The translations under genes were made by a program, and so were the position numbers. A stretch of DNA of 64,000 nt from Parasalinivibrio latis (GTDB taxonomy: Bacteria; Pseudomonadota; Gammaproteobacteria; Enterobacterales; Vibrionaceae). Location: contig NZ_CP098812.1 of assembly GCF_036825535.1 (NCBI RefSeq), positions 2,790,001-2,854,000 on the forward strand. The letters are read 5' to 3'. Every line of letters begins with the position of its first letter. The stretch's first letter is position 1. Positions 7,518 through 15,707 of the stretch are shown piece after piece. Below the pieces are notes generated by a model that ran no database searches, was not told the origin of the DNA, and saw nothing but the letters and a program-made list of their open reading frames with translations.

Positions 7518-9422
7518 TTAAAAATAAAAATATCCCCGTATCTCTCCATAAACATCATCCGCTTCCCATTTCCAGTAGCCGGCTTCTGTACGGACAGAGA
7601 GATTTTGTGTCACCACATGGTTCCACTGCAGGCTGGCCTGTGAGCGGGCTGCAAACGGAGAGTCCAGCATAATCATATGCTGCCCGGATAGCAGAACCCT
7701 GTCCTGGTTGGCAAACTGGTAGCTGAGACCGCTTTCTACACCCACACCAAAGCTGGCATTTCGGGAAACTGCAGAGCCTGTATCCACTTCCGAGGACGCC
7801 AGCAGGTAGCCATGAAGTTTGTCTGCACTGCCCCATGACTTACCGTAGCCACCCTGGAAGAACCAGCGGTTTTCCCAGCCATTGTCGACCGGTTGGCGGT
7901 CGGAGCCAGCCCGGACATTCCACGACCAACTGCTGAATATCCGGTTGTCCGGTGCCAGTGACATGGCATCCAGCAAATACAGTTTGTTCAGGGTGATATC
8001 ACCCTCTTTGTCGATACCCAATGACATATCAAGAAAACTGATCTGGGCACCGGGTATAAAGCCCCCCGGGCGGTCCAACATGTCGTGGTAGGCTGCCCGC
8101 CAGTGGAAGGTGATCTGACTGTTTTCCTCACCTGCACCGTAGTAACCCAGACCTACCCGCATTGAACCATGTCCGGATTCAGAGGAGTCATCCGGCCGGG
8201 GAACCTGGGAAAATGGGGAGCCCACATCCAGGCGGCTTCGTGCCATCAGGAGCCCAGTCAGTTTTGGGGCAACCACATCCCGGTTCAGGCGTTCATCATA
8301 GAAACGGAAGTTGAGGGATTCATAGGCAAACTCTAGGCGTCCGGCTTTCTGTGAATCGGTTCCCGGTGGCATTTCCTGTTCAGCATCAACATTCGGGTCA
8401 GACAACGCCAGAGCGATGCCCAGCTCCACATCATCCAATTCACCCGCATAGTGATTTAACCGGGTACCAAATGCCGGGCGGTATGCCGGTGGGTTAATCA
8501 ACCCTTTATTTTTCAGAACAGACACCGTATCAGACGGGATAGCATGGAGCGGGAACTCAGCGGTAAGCATCAGGTCATCACGGGCGACCTGCAACAGGGA
8601 TAAAAGTTGGTATGAGCAGTTTTCATCAAGGAAATAGTAGTCAAACCGGGCGTCTTGCAGTTCCCACAGGTGGTACAGAATGGTTTCTACTTCCTCCGGG
8701 GCCAGGTTCAGCTTGTATTCCCAGATATCACGGGACTCAAGGTCGTTGTATTCACGCACCTTCCGGTAGTAGGGCATCAACGAAAATGCACTTGGGTAAG
8801 AGCCCACCAAACCTTTGATGGCATACGCGGCGGCGTTGTCTCCGGCATCCGGCTCAGCGGCAAAGTTAATGGCAAAGGCGACCAATTCCTTGTTCCGGGT
8901 TTGGTCCTTAGCATCTACGCGCAGCAGGGTATGACCAAACATGGACGAGGGGTTGTTCATAAACGCTGTCGGGAAGACCAGAGTCACCCCTTCCGGGTCA
9001 ATCACAGTTTTCCACTGATCCAGCGCCGGGCAAACAGGCATGTTCCATCCGGCAGAAAGTACCCTGTTCAGCCAGCGGAAACGTGCCGGGTATTGGCAAC
9101 TGACTGTGGATTCACCACTCTGCTGCTCTTTGACAAACGTTTTATATGTTATGGCCAGTTCACTTTCCGGGGACGTTTTTCCTTTCTTCGACAAAAAAAA
9201 GCGTCCACTGTCAATTTGGCTTTCCCACCCGCCAAGCTTGTCGACATAGTGGCCCAGTTTCAGCCATTCCGGTTGTTCAGATAACACTGAAAAATTGGGA
9301 TTTTCCTCAGTTGCGATTGCTTCTGCGAAAAGGTTCTGGGAAAAAAGGGCGGCGGAAAGACTTAAAAATAGAGACGAGACGGCAAATCGTGGGGTTCTTT
9401 TGGCTGCTAGAGTAAACGTCAT
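7518..9422 (-). CDS. Lnb_N / DUF4105 domain protein with outer-membrane-like C-terminal half
   Basis: The 634-residue protein has an N-terminal signal peptide ending near residue 34 (LFAEA). Residues of about 110-280 form an Lnb_N (DUF4105) domain with the conserved SMFGHTLLR segment (His164) and DENCSY segment (Cys269). These are the histidine and cysteine expected of this NlpC/P60-like fold, and in Bacteroides the related Lnb protein is a lipoprotein N-acyltransferase. The C-terminal half is rich in alternating aromatic and polar residues and ends in YFYF, a terminal aromatic typical of outer-membrane beta-barrels. Activity on lipoproteins is inference only, and this lineage is expected to have Lnt as well. 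It stands alone on the minus strand downstream of the DUF3015 gene and its terminator. Confidence 0.85.
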   Translation of the reverse strand: MTFTLAAKRTPRFAVSSLFLSLSAALFSQNLFAEAIATEENPNFSVLSEQPEWLKLGHYVDKLGGWESQIDSGRFFLSKKGKTSPESELAITYKTFVKEQQSGESTVSCQYPARFRWLNRVLSAGWNMPVCPALDQWKTVIDPEGVTLVFPTAFMNNPSSMFGHTLLRVDAKDQTRNKELVAFAINFAAEPDAGDNAAAYAIKGLVGSYPSAFSLMPYYRKVREYNDLESRDIWEYKLNLAPEEVETILYHLWELQDARFDYYFLDENCSYQLLSLLQVARDDLMLTAEFPLHAIPSDTVSVLKNKGLINPPAYRPAFGTRLNHYAGELDDVELGIALALSDPNVDAEQEMPPGTDSQKAGRLEFAYESLNFRFYDERLNRDVVAPKLTGLLMARSRLDVGSPFSQVPRPDDSSESGHGSMRVGLGYYGAGEENSQITFHWRAAYHDMLDRPGGFIPGAQISFLDMSLGIDKEGDITLNKLYLLDAMSLAPDNRIFSSWSWNVRAGSDRQPVDNGWENRWFFQGGYGKSWGSADKLHGYLLASSEVDTGSAVSRNASFGVGVESGLSYQFANQDRVLLSGQHMIMLDSPFAARSQASLQWNHVVTQNLSVRTEAGYWKWEADDVYGEIRGYFYF

Positions 9423-9447
9423 CAGGAAACCGGCAGGAAAAGGCGTA

Positions 9448-9479
9448 AAAAGGAAAGATCCCGTTTAACCGGGATCTTT
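9448..9479 (-). terminator. Rho-independent terminator of the DUF3015 gene
   Basis: An AAAGATCCCG/CGGGATCTTT stem (9454-9463 and 9470-9479) is followed on the minus strand by TTTCCTTTTT. It lies just after the stop codon of the DUF3015 gene. T bases also follow the stem on the plus strand, so it may work in both directions. Confidence 0.88.
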
Positions 9480-9490
9480 TTCTGTCAGGA

Positions 9491-9979
9491 TTAAGACAGA
9501 GTGTATACAGACAGCTGAGCGTCTTGGGCAACAACCGCATTCAGGTTGTCCAGCACGTCTTTTGAAGTCACGTTTTCGTCAGCGAAAATACGTGCAAAGT
9601 TGCTGCGGGCCATGTCGTTGAATGCTTGCTGGTCTTTGGCTTCTACGCCCCAAACTGCAGCCAGGGTAGACAGCGATTCGCCTTGGCCTTTTGCCATGTC
9701 GCGAGCCAGGTTATCCATATTGCCGTCAATGAACATTGCCAGTTTTTCACGGGAAGTGATCACGCCGTCAGCCTGACAGCCCAGGGTGCCAAAGGTGATA
9801 CCGAAAGATTGGTTACCAGAAATGCCGTTGGTAGTTGCACCCAGGACCTTTGGTGCCAGACCTGACTTGCCTTCAAAAATCATGGTACCCAGACCACAAC
9901 CGATGTCCTGGTCAGCCAATGCCTGAGCGGCTGGGAACATAACCATTGAAAGCGTTGCCGCTGCAAGGATCTTTTTCAT
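9491..9979 (-). CDS. DUF3015 family exported protein
   Basis: The chosen start gives MKKILAAATLSM, a typical signal peptide ending at about ALADQ, and is preceded by AAGGA with seven bases before the ATG. Longer in-frame starts add 40 residues without sequence character and are rejected. The mature protein of about 140 residues contains the DIGCGLGTMIFEG segment and a second cysteine (TLGCQADG) that may pair with the first, as in other DUF3015 proteins. The family is common in marine gammaproteobacteria and its function is unknown. It forms its own transcription unit with a terminator. Confidence 0.85.
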   Translation of the reverse strand: MKKILAAATLSMVMFPAAQALADQDIGCGLGTMIFEGKSGLAPKVLGATTNGISGNQSFGITFGTLGCQADGVITSREKLAMFIDGNMDNLARDMAKGQGESLSTLAAVWGVEAKDQQAFNDMARSNFARIFADENVTSKDVLDNLNAVVAQDAQLSVYTLS

Positions 9980-10100
9980 CACAATTCCTTGTAAGTAGTG
10001 ATTGAGAGATAAAGCCTGATATATCAGACAAATAGATCTTAGTGATTGGTCATACGCAAGTAAAGGCACATTTGTGCGATTGGCAACCATTGAGATCAAT

Positions 10101-10124
10101 AAAGCAGCCAGTTACGGACGCTTT
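10101..10124 (-). terminator. Possible weak terminator after fadJ
   Basis: Short AAAGC/GCTTT arms enclose an imperfect CC/GG extension, and the minus strand continues with ATT. It lies about 50 bases after the fadJ stop codon. The stem is broken by mismatches, so this is only a possible fadIJ terminator. Confidence 0.3.
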
Positions 10125-10171
10125 ATATCCATACAGCTTATATATCACTCACAAAGCATCTGCCTGGGAAG

Positions 10172-12307
10172 TCAATAAAATGTGACACCTTCCTGATTCA
10201 TGCTCTTCAGTTTTTCACATGGTTCAAAACGCTCACCATACTTTGCTGCGTGCTCCTCTAACATCGCGACAACCTTGTCGACACCCAGACGGTCCATATA
10301 CCGGAATGGCCCGCCAAGGAAGGGAGGGAAACCAATACCGAATATGGCACCGATATCGCCATCCCTTGCTGAGCGGATAACCCCCTCATCCAGACAGCGT
10401 GCCGCTTCATTTAGCATCAACAGTACACAGCGCATTGATATTTCAGGCCCTGTCTGGTTCACTTCCGGCTTCAGTCCCAGCAAGGTATAAACCTGCTTGT
10501 CGACTGTCTTCTTACCTTTCTTTGCCTTGTTTCCGTATAAGTAAAAGCCTTTGCCGCTCTTGCGCCCTTTGCGGTCATCAGCCAGCAACACGTCGAACAC
10601 ATCCGGCGCTTTGAACCGCTCGCCCAATTCAGACAACAGGATTGGGCTGATCTTGGCACCAATATCCACACCCACTTCGTCCAGCAGTGTTATCGGCCCT
10701 ACCGGGAAGCCGAAATCCAACAGGGCTTCGTCCAGATACTCAACCGGCTCACCGGCAAGCAGAACCCTTGCGGCTTCGTTCATGTAAGGTGCCAGTATCC
10801 GGTTTACATAAAAGCCGGCTTTGTCCGCGACAACGATTGGCGTCTTGCCCTGCTTCCGGGCGAACGCCACTGCGGAGGCAATCGTCTGGGGGGATGTGCC
10901 TTCGTGGGGGATAACTTCCACCAGCGGCATTTTTTCGACCGGGCTGAAATAGTGAAGCCCGACGATATTTCCAGGACGGGCAGTTCCCTTTGCAATCTGG
11001 TTAATGGGCAGGGATGAAGTATTGGTGGCAAAGATCGTCTCTTCACTGGTCTCTCGCTCAATATCAGCCACCATTTGGTGCTTGAGTTCAAGATCCTCAA
11101 ATACAGCTTCCACCACCATATCTACTTTATGCAAACCATCAAAACCTGTGGTCCCGCTGATCCGGTTCATTTGCTGCTGAAGTTCCGCTTTGGACACAAT
11201 CCGGCGCTTACGCTTTTTCTCCAGCAGTTTGTAACTGTAACCCAACGCATTCTGGATACCTGACGGCGAAACATCTTTGATACGTACAGGAATACCGGCT
11301 TTGCACGCAGTAACGTGTGCAATCCCAGCCCCCATTAACCCGCCACCAAGTACACCTACACGGTTTATATCTCTCGGCTCTGCATCTGCACCGTTTTCCT
11401 TCTTCATTGCAGTGGTGGCAAAGAAGATGCTGCGAAGTGCCTTGGATTCAGGGGTCATCACCAGCTGGCCAAAACGCTTGGCCTCAAATGCCAGGCCTTT
11501 CTCCATCCCTTTTTCGAGACCGTATTTCACCACATCAAGAATGGCATTGGTCGCAGGATAGTTGCCCCGGGTTTTCTCATTGGTTTTCTTGCGCGCCTGG
11601 TCAAAAACCACCCCCCTCCCAAGGGAGGTTGAACCCATCGCCCAGTCCCCAAAGCCGGTTTTGCGCTTTGGCTTGGGTTTCAATGCCAGCTCTTCAGCGA
11701 CTTTCAGCAGGACACTTTCAGGAACGCAGTCATCTGCAATCCCCATCTTGCGGGCCTTTTTGGCTCGAAGCTGCTTGCCGGTCAGGATCATATCCAGAGC
11801 ACCGGCAACGCCGATTAGACGGGGCAAACGCTGGCAGCCGCCTGAACCCGGCAACAAACCCAACTGAACCTCAGGTAACCCAAGCCGGGTCGCATCATTG
11901 TCGGACACAACCCGGCTGTGACAGGCCAGCGCCAGCTCCAGTCCGCCGCCCAATGCCGGGCCATGGATGGCGGCTACGACGTGGAAAGGGAGTTTCTCAA
12001 TCTCACCAAACATTTCCTGGCCTTTGCGGGAAATGGCTTCGGCATCTTCTTCACTTTTGCAGGCATCCAGCATTCGCACGTCAGCACCCACAACAAAGTT
12101 GTCCGGTTTACCGGAGTAAATCACCAGTCCTTTGACCGCGCTGTTGGTTTTGAGCTCGCCCAGCACATCAGCAAAATCATCGGCAAAGGAAGCCTGCAGG
12201 GAGTTCATTTTCTCGCCGGCAACATCAATTTTTACCCAGGCTATATTGTTTTCTGCAATTTCTAGGCTGAACGCCGGCTGGCGGCCTTCAATAATCTGGT
12301 TATCCAT
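10172..12307 (-). CDS. fadJ: Fatty acid oxidation complex, alpha subunit FadJ
   Basis: FadJ carries the hydratase and 3-hydroxyacyl-CoA dehydrogenase steps of fatty acid beta-oxidation. At 711 residues it has the family length. Residues 1-190 form an enoyl-CoA hydratase domain with the oxyanion-hole GGG segment and both catalytic glutamates (Glu124 in GGLELA, Glu146 in LPEVQLG). A Rossmann NAD-binding motif (GVLGGGLMGAG) starts near residue 318, with the dehydrogenase histidine in GLHYFSPVEKMP. The start codon overlaps the fadI stop by one base (TAATG), so the two genes are translationally coupled and give the FadJ2-FadI2 type complex. Sequence character and pairing favour FadJ over FadB. Confidence 0.96.
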   Translation of the reverse strand: MDNQIIEGRQPAFSLEIAENNIAWVKIDVAGEKMNSLQASFADDFADVLGELKTNSAVKGLVIYSGKPDNFVVGADVRMLDACKSEEDAEAISRKGQEMFGEIEKLPFHVVAAIHGPALGGGLELALACHSRVVSDNDATRLGLPEVQLGLLPGSGGCQRLPRLIGVAGALDMILTGKQLRAKKARKMGIADDCVPESVLLKVAEELALKPKPKRKTGFGDWAMGSTSLGRGVVFDQARKKTNEKTRGNYPATNAILDVVKYGLEKGMEKGLAFEAKRFGQLVMTPESKALRSIFFATTAMKKENGADAEPRDINRVGVLGGGLMGAGIAHVTACKAGIPVRIKDVSPSGIQNALGYSYKLLEKKRKRRIVSKAELQQQMNRISGTTGFDGLHKVDMVVEAVFEDLELKHQMVADIERETSEETIFATNTSSLPINQIAKGTARPGNIVGLHYFSPVEKMPLVEVIPHEGTSPQTIASAVAFARKQGKTPIVVADKAGFYVNRILAPYMNEAARVLLAGEPVEYLDEALLDFGFPVGPITLLDEVGVDIGAKISPILLSELGERFKAPDVFDVLLADDRKGRKSGKGFYLYGNKAKKGKKTVDKQVYTLLGLKPEVNQTGPEISMRCVLLMLNEAARCLDEGVIRSARDGDIGAIFGIGFPPFLGGPFRYMDRLGVDKVVAMLEEHAAKYGERFEPCEKLKSMNQEGVTFY

Positions 12308-13617
12308 TATTCCACCTCCAGAATCATTGCTGCACCCAGGCCCCCGGCAGCGCAGGCTGTCGTGAGGCCAAGCCCGCCACCACGTCTTTTCAGTTCTCGC
12401 AGGGTTTGGGTGATCATACGTGCGCCGGTTGCGGCAAATGGGTGGCCGTAGGCGATTGAACCCCCAAGCACGTTAAATTTGTCCATGTCTATTTCGCCAA
12501 TGGCTTTCCCCCTGCCTAGTTTCTCCTGAGCAAAGGAGTCAGAAGCAAACATCTTCACATTGGCCAGAGTTTGCGCAGCAAAGGCTTCATGCATATCTAT
12601 AAGTGTCAGGTCGGAGAGCGTAATGCCTGCACGATCCAGCGCGATCGGTGTTGAGTAAGATGGCCCCATCAACATGTCTTTATGTACGCCAATGGCCGAA
12701 AAAGCATAGGAACGAATGAAGCCCAGGATATCGAGCCCCAGTTCCCGCGCACGTCCTTCACGCATCAACAGAACTGCGGCCGCACCATCTGTCAGCGGTG
12801 TTGCATTCGCGGCAGTGACCGATCCGTGCTTACGGTCAAACGCAGGGCGAAGCTTGGCATAGCTCTCCAGTGCAGAGTCTTCGCGGATGTTATTGTCTTT
12901 ATCTATATAGGCTTTATACGGCTCTGGAAAAGCCTTCATCACTTCCCCTTCGATCAAGCCGTCTGCCCAGGCTTTTGCCGCCAGTGTATGCGACCGGTGG
13001 GCGAGCTCATCTTGTGCCTGGCGGGTAATCCCGTGGGATTTTGCCATTTGCTCGGCGGTGTCCCCCATGCTCAGGCCGGTTGAGTACTCCGCCACTGCCG
13101 GGGGTACCGGCATCAGGTCTTTCATATTGAGCTTGCTGAGCACTTTCAGGCGTTTGCTCATCGTCTTGGCTTTATTCAGCTCAAGTAAGGTCGCAGCCAG
13201 TTTTTTGGTTACACCAATCGGCAATACGGAGGATGAATCAGCCCCGCCGGCAATACCCACATCAATTGCACCAGCCATAATACTTTCTGTGATATTGGCA
13301 ACGGCCTGGAAACTGGTGGCACAGGCCCTGGTCACACTGTAAGCATCCGTGTGGATATTCATACCGGTACCCAATACGATTTCACGGGCAATATTCGGGG
13401 CTTCCGGCATCTGTACCACCTGGCCAAACACCAATTGGTCGATCACTGCCGGATCCAGCTCTATTGACTGGATCATTTCATTGACCACCATTTTGCCCAG
13501 ATCGACGGCAGGAACACCATTGAAGGCTGTGGCTTGACGGGCAAATGGGGTTCTCAAACCGGCAACGACGGCAATCCGCTCGCCTTGGGACGTTTTGAGA
13601 TTCTGGAGAGGTCTCAT
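12307..13617 (-). CDS. fadI: Acetyl-CoA C-acyltransferase (3-ketoacyl-CoA thiolase) FadI
   Basis: FadI catalyses the thiolytic cleavage of 3-ketoacyl-CoA, the last step of the beta-oxidation cycle. The 436-residue protein has the nucleophilic cysteine at about residue 99 in VTRACATSF, the HEAFAAQ histidine motif, and the second active cysteine at about 422 in TACAAGGLG. The ATG is preceded by AAGGAG. A TACAAT -10 element and a FadR-like palindrome lie 20-45 bases upstream, so repression by FadR in the absence of long-chain acyl-CoA is likely. Confidence 0.97.
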   Translation of the reverse strand: MRPLQNLKTSQGERIAVVAGLRTPFARQATAFNGVPAVDLGKMVVNEMIQSIELDPAVIDQLVFGQVVQMPEAPNIAREIVLGTGMNIHTDAYSVTRACATSFQAVANITESIMAGAIDVGIAGGADSSSVLPIGVTKKLAATLLELNKAKTMSKRLKVLSKLNMKDLMPVPPAVAEYSTGLSMGDTAEQMAKSHGITRQAQDELAHRSHTLAAKAWADGLIEGEVMKAFPEPYKAYIDKDNNIREDSALESYAKLRPAFDRKHGSVTAANATPLTDGAAAVLLMREGRARELGLDILGFIRSYAFSAIGVHKDMLMGPSYSTPIALDRAGITLSDLTLIDMHEAFAAQTLANVKMFASDSFAQEKLGRGKAIGEIDMDKFNVLGGSIAYGHPFAATGARMITQTLRELKRRGGGLGLTTACAAGGLGAAMILEVE

Positions 13618-13639
13618 AGCGACTCCTTGCTAAAATTAA

Positions 13640-13661
13640 GAGGTCAGACCAGAAGATTGTA
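13640..13661 (-). promoter_or_regulatory. fadIJ promoter -10 with candidate FadR operator
   Basis: On the minus strand a TACAAT hexamer (13656-13661) is followed directly by TCTGGTCTGACCTC (13640-13653). This matches the FadR core TGGTCNGACNT closely and would cover the transcription start of fadI. A FadR operator at this place fits known control of fad genes by FadR in Vibrio. The -35 element is not convincing. Confidence 0.7.
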
Positions 13662-13805
13662 GATAAGTTGTTAAGAAATTAAAACAACTGTTTTAATAAC
13701 CACGGTCACAGAAATGAGACGATAGGAATGTTGTGAGGGATCGTGGAATGTTCAAATAGGAGGGAATGCATAACTTGCAGTGATTTTTGGCAAAAAGTGA
13801 CAGAT

Positions 13806-13833
13806 AAAAAAAACCACACCAAATTGGTGTGGT
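13806..13833 (-). terminator. Strong minus-strand rho-independent terminator upstream of fadI
   Basis: A 10-base perfect stem ACCACACCAA/TTGGTGTGGT (13813-13822 and 13824-13833) is followed on the minus strand by seven or eight T. It lies 190 bases upstream of the fadI start and no known minus-strand gene ends here, which implies a transcript coming from further right. On the plus strand no T-run follows, so it is directional. Confidence 0.85.
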
Positions 13834-13971
13834 CAGAATATACGTGGAAAGCAATCTACGTAATCACTCAATTAACGTAAAGCCAAAATGCAAAACAGGT
13901 CTAAGACCTGAGGAGAAAGTAAAGTCAGCCTTCAAAAAGGAAGTGTCACCGGATCACAGTCACCCGATGAC
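13806..13971 (-). ncRNA. Candidate small RNA in the fadI / ECF sigma intergenic region
   Basis: This is inferred from a strong directional terminator with no gene before it. A TATAGT -10-like hexamer lies at 13978-13983 on the minus strand, which would start a transcript of about 165 nucleotides. The transcript contains an internal 7-base hairpin (13896-13902/13904-13910) and two GGTGAC direct repeats near its 5' end. An 18-codon open frame starting at the ATG just before the -10 (MSIVAGSSGDCDPVTLPF) is possible, but no ribosome binding site is clear. The -35 is poor, so the 5' end is uncertain. Confidence 0.4.
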
Positions 13972-14028
13972 CCTGCCACTATACTCATTCCATCAGTCGG
14001 CTTTTTGAAGCAGATCAAATTTAGGGCG

Positions 14029-14088
14029 GATATACCCAAACAACCTCAAGTGTCCTGTTCACAGTGCTTAAGGGCATTTGGGATATGC
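14029..14088. repeat. Imperfect palindromic intergenic element, Vibrionaceae-like
   Basis: A segment beginning GGATATACCCAAACAACC and ending TTTGGGATATGC folds on itself through CCCAAA/TTTGGG and partly through CCTCAAG/CTTAAGG. The TATACCCAAACAACnTCAAG string resembles a palindromic intergenic repeat that I recall as common in Vibrio genomes. This copy looks degenerate. Family membership rests on memory of the consensus. The rest of the 600-base gap from 13618 to 14214 holds the fadI promoter, the candidate small RNA and presumably the sigma gene promoter, which I could not locate. Confidence 0.4.
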
Positions 14089-14214
14089 AGGTGGTTCGCT
14101 GATAAACGCATATGCAACCAGTTCAGTTACTGTCCATTGTGTTCACTGCTACACTCGTCAGGGCATGTTGACCAATAAAAGATCCAAGCTACCTGCCTTT
14201 AAGAGCAAAGGAAT

Positions 14215-14787
14215 ATGCTAAAAAATTTTTTTGGAAAGAAACCTGAAGCGACTCCGGTCTCTGTAGACATGGATAAGCAAAGAAGATATGAAGCGCTGGT
14301 GAGAGCCTGGCATAAAGATCTCTACCGATACGCTTATTGGTTGTGTAAAGACCAGCACATTGCAGAAGACCTGGTTCAGGAGACCTGCCTTCGGGCCTGG
14401 CGATCTCTTGATAGCCTGGCTGATGACAATGCGGCAAAAGCCTGGCTGATCACCATATTGCGCAGGGAGAATGCACGCCGGTTTGAGCGTAAGCAGTTTG
14501 ATCTGGTTGATATTGATGATCACGCTGTGGCTGATACGTCTCACCCGTCCGAAGAGGCTTCCATGGAGCAGCAGTTGCTGCACCGGCAAATTATGAAGCT
14601 TCCCGCAGAATACAGAGAGCCTTTGGTATTGCAGGTTTTGGCAGGTTTCAGCGGTGAAGAGATCGCCGATATACTCAGCCTGAACAAAAATACGGTTATG
14701 ACCCGGCTCTTCCGGGCAAGAAACATGTTAAAAGACCAGTTAAGTGGAAACAGCCAGACAAGGGGGCAAACAAATGGACGATCTTGA
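14215..14787 (+). CDS. ECF-type sigma-70 family RNA polymerase sigma factor
   Basis: The 190-residue protein has sigma region 2 (DLYRYAYWLCKDQHIAEDLV, with the AWLITILRREN segment) and region 4 with a helix-turn-helix (FSGEEIADILSLNKNTVMTRL, residues about 140-160), and no regions 1 or 3. That is the ECF layout. It would direct polymerase to an unknown promoter set. The next gene overlaps its end by 14 bases and encodes a single-pass membrane protein, the usual anti-sigma arrangement. The ATG used here has AAAGGA only two bases away. An in-frame ATG at 14269 (MDKQRRYEALVRAWH) agrees better with related proteins but lacks a ribosome site. Confidence 0.9.
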   Translation: MLKNFFGKKPEATPVSVDMDKQRRYEALVRAWHKDLYRYAYWLCKDQHIAEDLVQETCLRAWRSLDSLADDNAAKAWLITILRRENARRFERKQFDLVDIDDHAVADTSHPSEEASMEQQLLHRQIMKLPAEYREPLVLQVLAGFSGEEIADILSLNKNTVMTRLFRARNMLKDQLSGNSQTRGQTNGRS

Positions 14788-15505
14788 GTTCCGCCGTCGC
14801 ATTTTTGCCGATCCTCAGGACAAATCACCGGAGATCCTTGAGGCAAAACAGTCATCTTCCTCCAACCAGGCACTTGCAGAAGAGTTGGATCAATTGGATG
14901 CACTGATAGCCCAAACATTGAAGGTTGATGTGCCTGACCACCTTGCCGATCAGGTTCTTTTCCACCAAAGCCGTGAATCGGATGACGGTGATGAGCTAGC
15001 CGGACGTCGTGAAACAAAAATAGCAGTCCGTTGGCCTTTGGCTATTGCAGCCTCTGTCGCGTTTATTGTCGGAATACTGGTTGGAAAAGCGCCCTGGGAG
15101 CCATCACCAACCAACCTAAACGAAATTGCACTGGCGCATTACTACGATGAGACACCGTTTGTTGACGGTATTAACGAGCAGGCAACCCTGACCCAGGTCA
15201 ATGCCAAGCTTTCACCGCTGGGTAAACAGTTCAGTGCCGTACCGGGGCATATTGATTACCTTAACCACTGCAGCTTCGGAAGCAATAACGCATTGCACAT
15301 GGTGATGAGCATGCCTGACGGGAAGAAAATGACGGTGTTTGTAGTGCCTGAAAAAATCAGCCAGGAAGCGTTGTACAGTGATGGGAAAATGAGTTCGATG
15401 GCGGTTCCTGCCAAAGATGCCACGGTTATTGTTGTAGGTGAGAATTCGGAAGAAATTATGCCGGTTGCCAAACAACTGACCCACGGTTTGTCCCAAAAAA
15501 TATAA
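14774..15505 (+). CDS. DUF3379 membrane protein, probable anti-sigma factor
   Basis: The start chosen gives MDDLEFRRRIFADP, with AGGGGG seven bases upstream. The gene overlaps the sigma factor gene by 14 bases. The 243-residue protein has about 85 cytoplasmic residues at the N-terminus, one transmembrane segment at residues 86-105, and a periplasmic C-terminal domain of about 140 residues. Its family, DUF3379, is found next to ECF sigma factors in Vibrionaceae. The topology and coupling suggest that it holds the sigma factor at the membrane, but the sensing signal and any protease cleavage are unknown. Being next to fadL and fadIJ hints at a lipid-related signal. Confidence 0.85.
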   Translation: MDDLEFRRRIFADPQDKSPEILEAKQSSSSNQALAEELDQLDALIAQTLKVDVPDHLADQVLFHQSRESDDGDELAGRRETKIAVRWPLAIAASVAFIVGILVGKAPWEPSPTNLNEIALAHYYDETPFVDGINEQATLTQVNAKLSPLGKQFSAVPGHIDYLNHCSFGSNNALHMVMSMPDGKKMTVFVVPEKISQEALYSDGKMSSMAVPAKDATVIVVGENSEEIMPVAKQLTHGLSQKI

Positions 15506-15524
15506 CTACGCTAACCGATTGAAT

Positions 15525-15549
15525 AAGGGAGCTTTTTGCTCCCTTTTTT
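15525..15549 (+). terminator. Rho-independent terminator of the ECF sigma / DUF3379 operon
   Basis: An AAGGGAGC/GCTCCCTT stem with a TTTTT loop is followed by a T-run, just after the DUF3379 stop codon. Confidence 0.93.
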
Positions 15550-15707
15550 ACTTGGTGTATTAAACTCGGTGCATTATCCACCCTTGTTCCCTCTATGGTT
15601 ACATACTGGTCTAATTTCTTACCCACTCAGTTGCATCTACAATTCGCCAGCCTAACTAATTGATAAAAATAACAATTAAATATAATCACACAAGGATAAT
15701 TCATTAA

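Noticed and set aside
10066..10077. Short palindrome GCACATTTGTGC upstream of the DUF3015 gene as a regulator site
   Set aside because: It is only five bases per arm and such a palindrome is expected by chance in a region of this size.
11317..12135. 272-codon plus-strand frame antisense to fadJ
   Set aside because: It overlaps the conserved hydratase and dehydrogenase domains; no ribosome site or family match.
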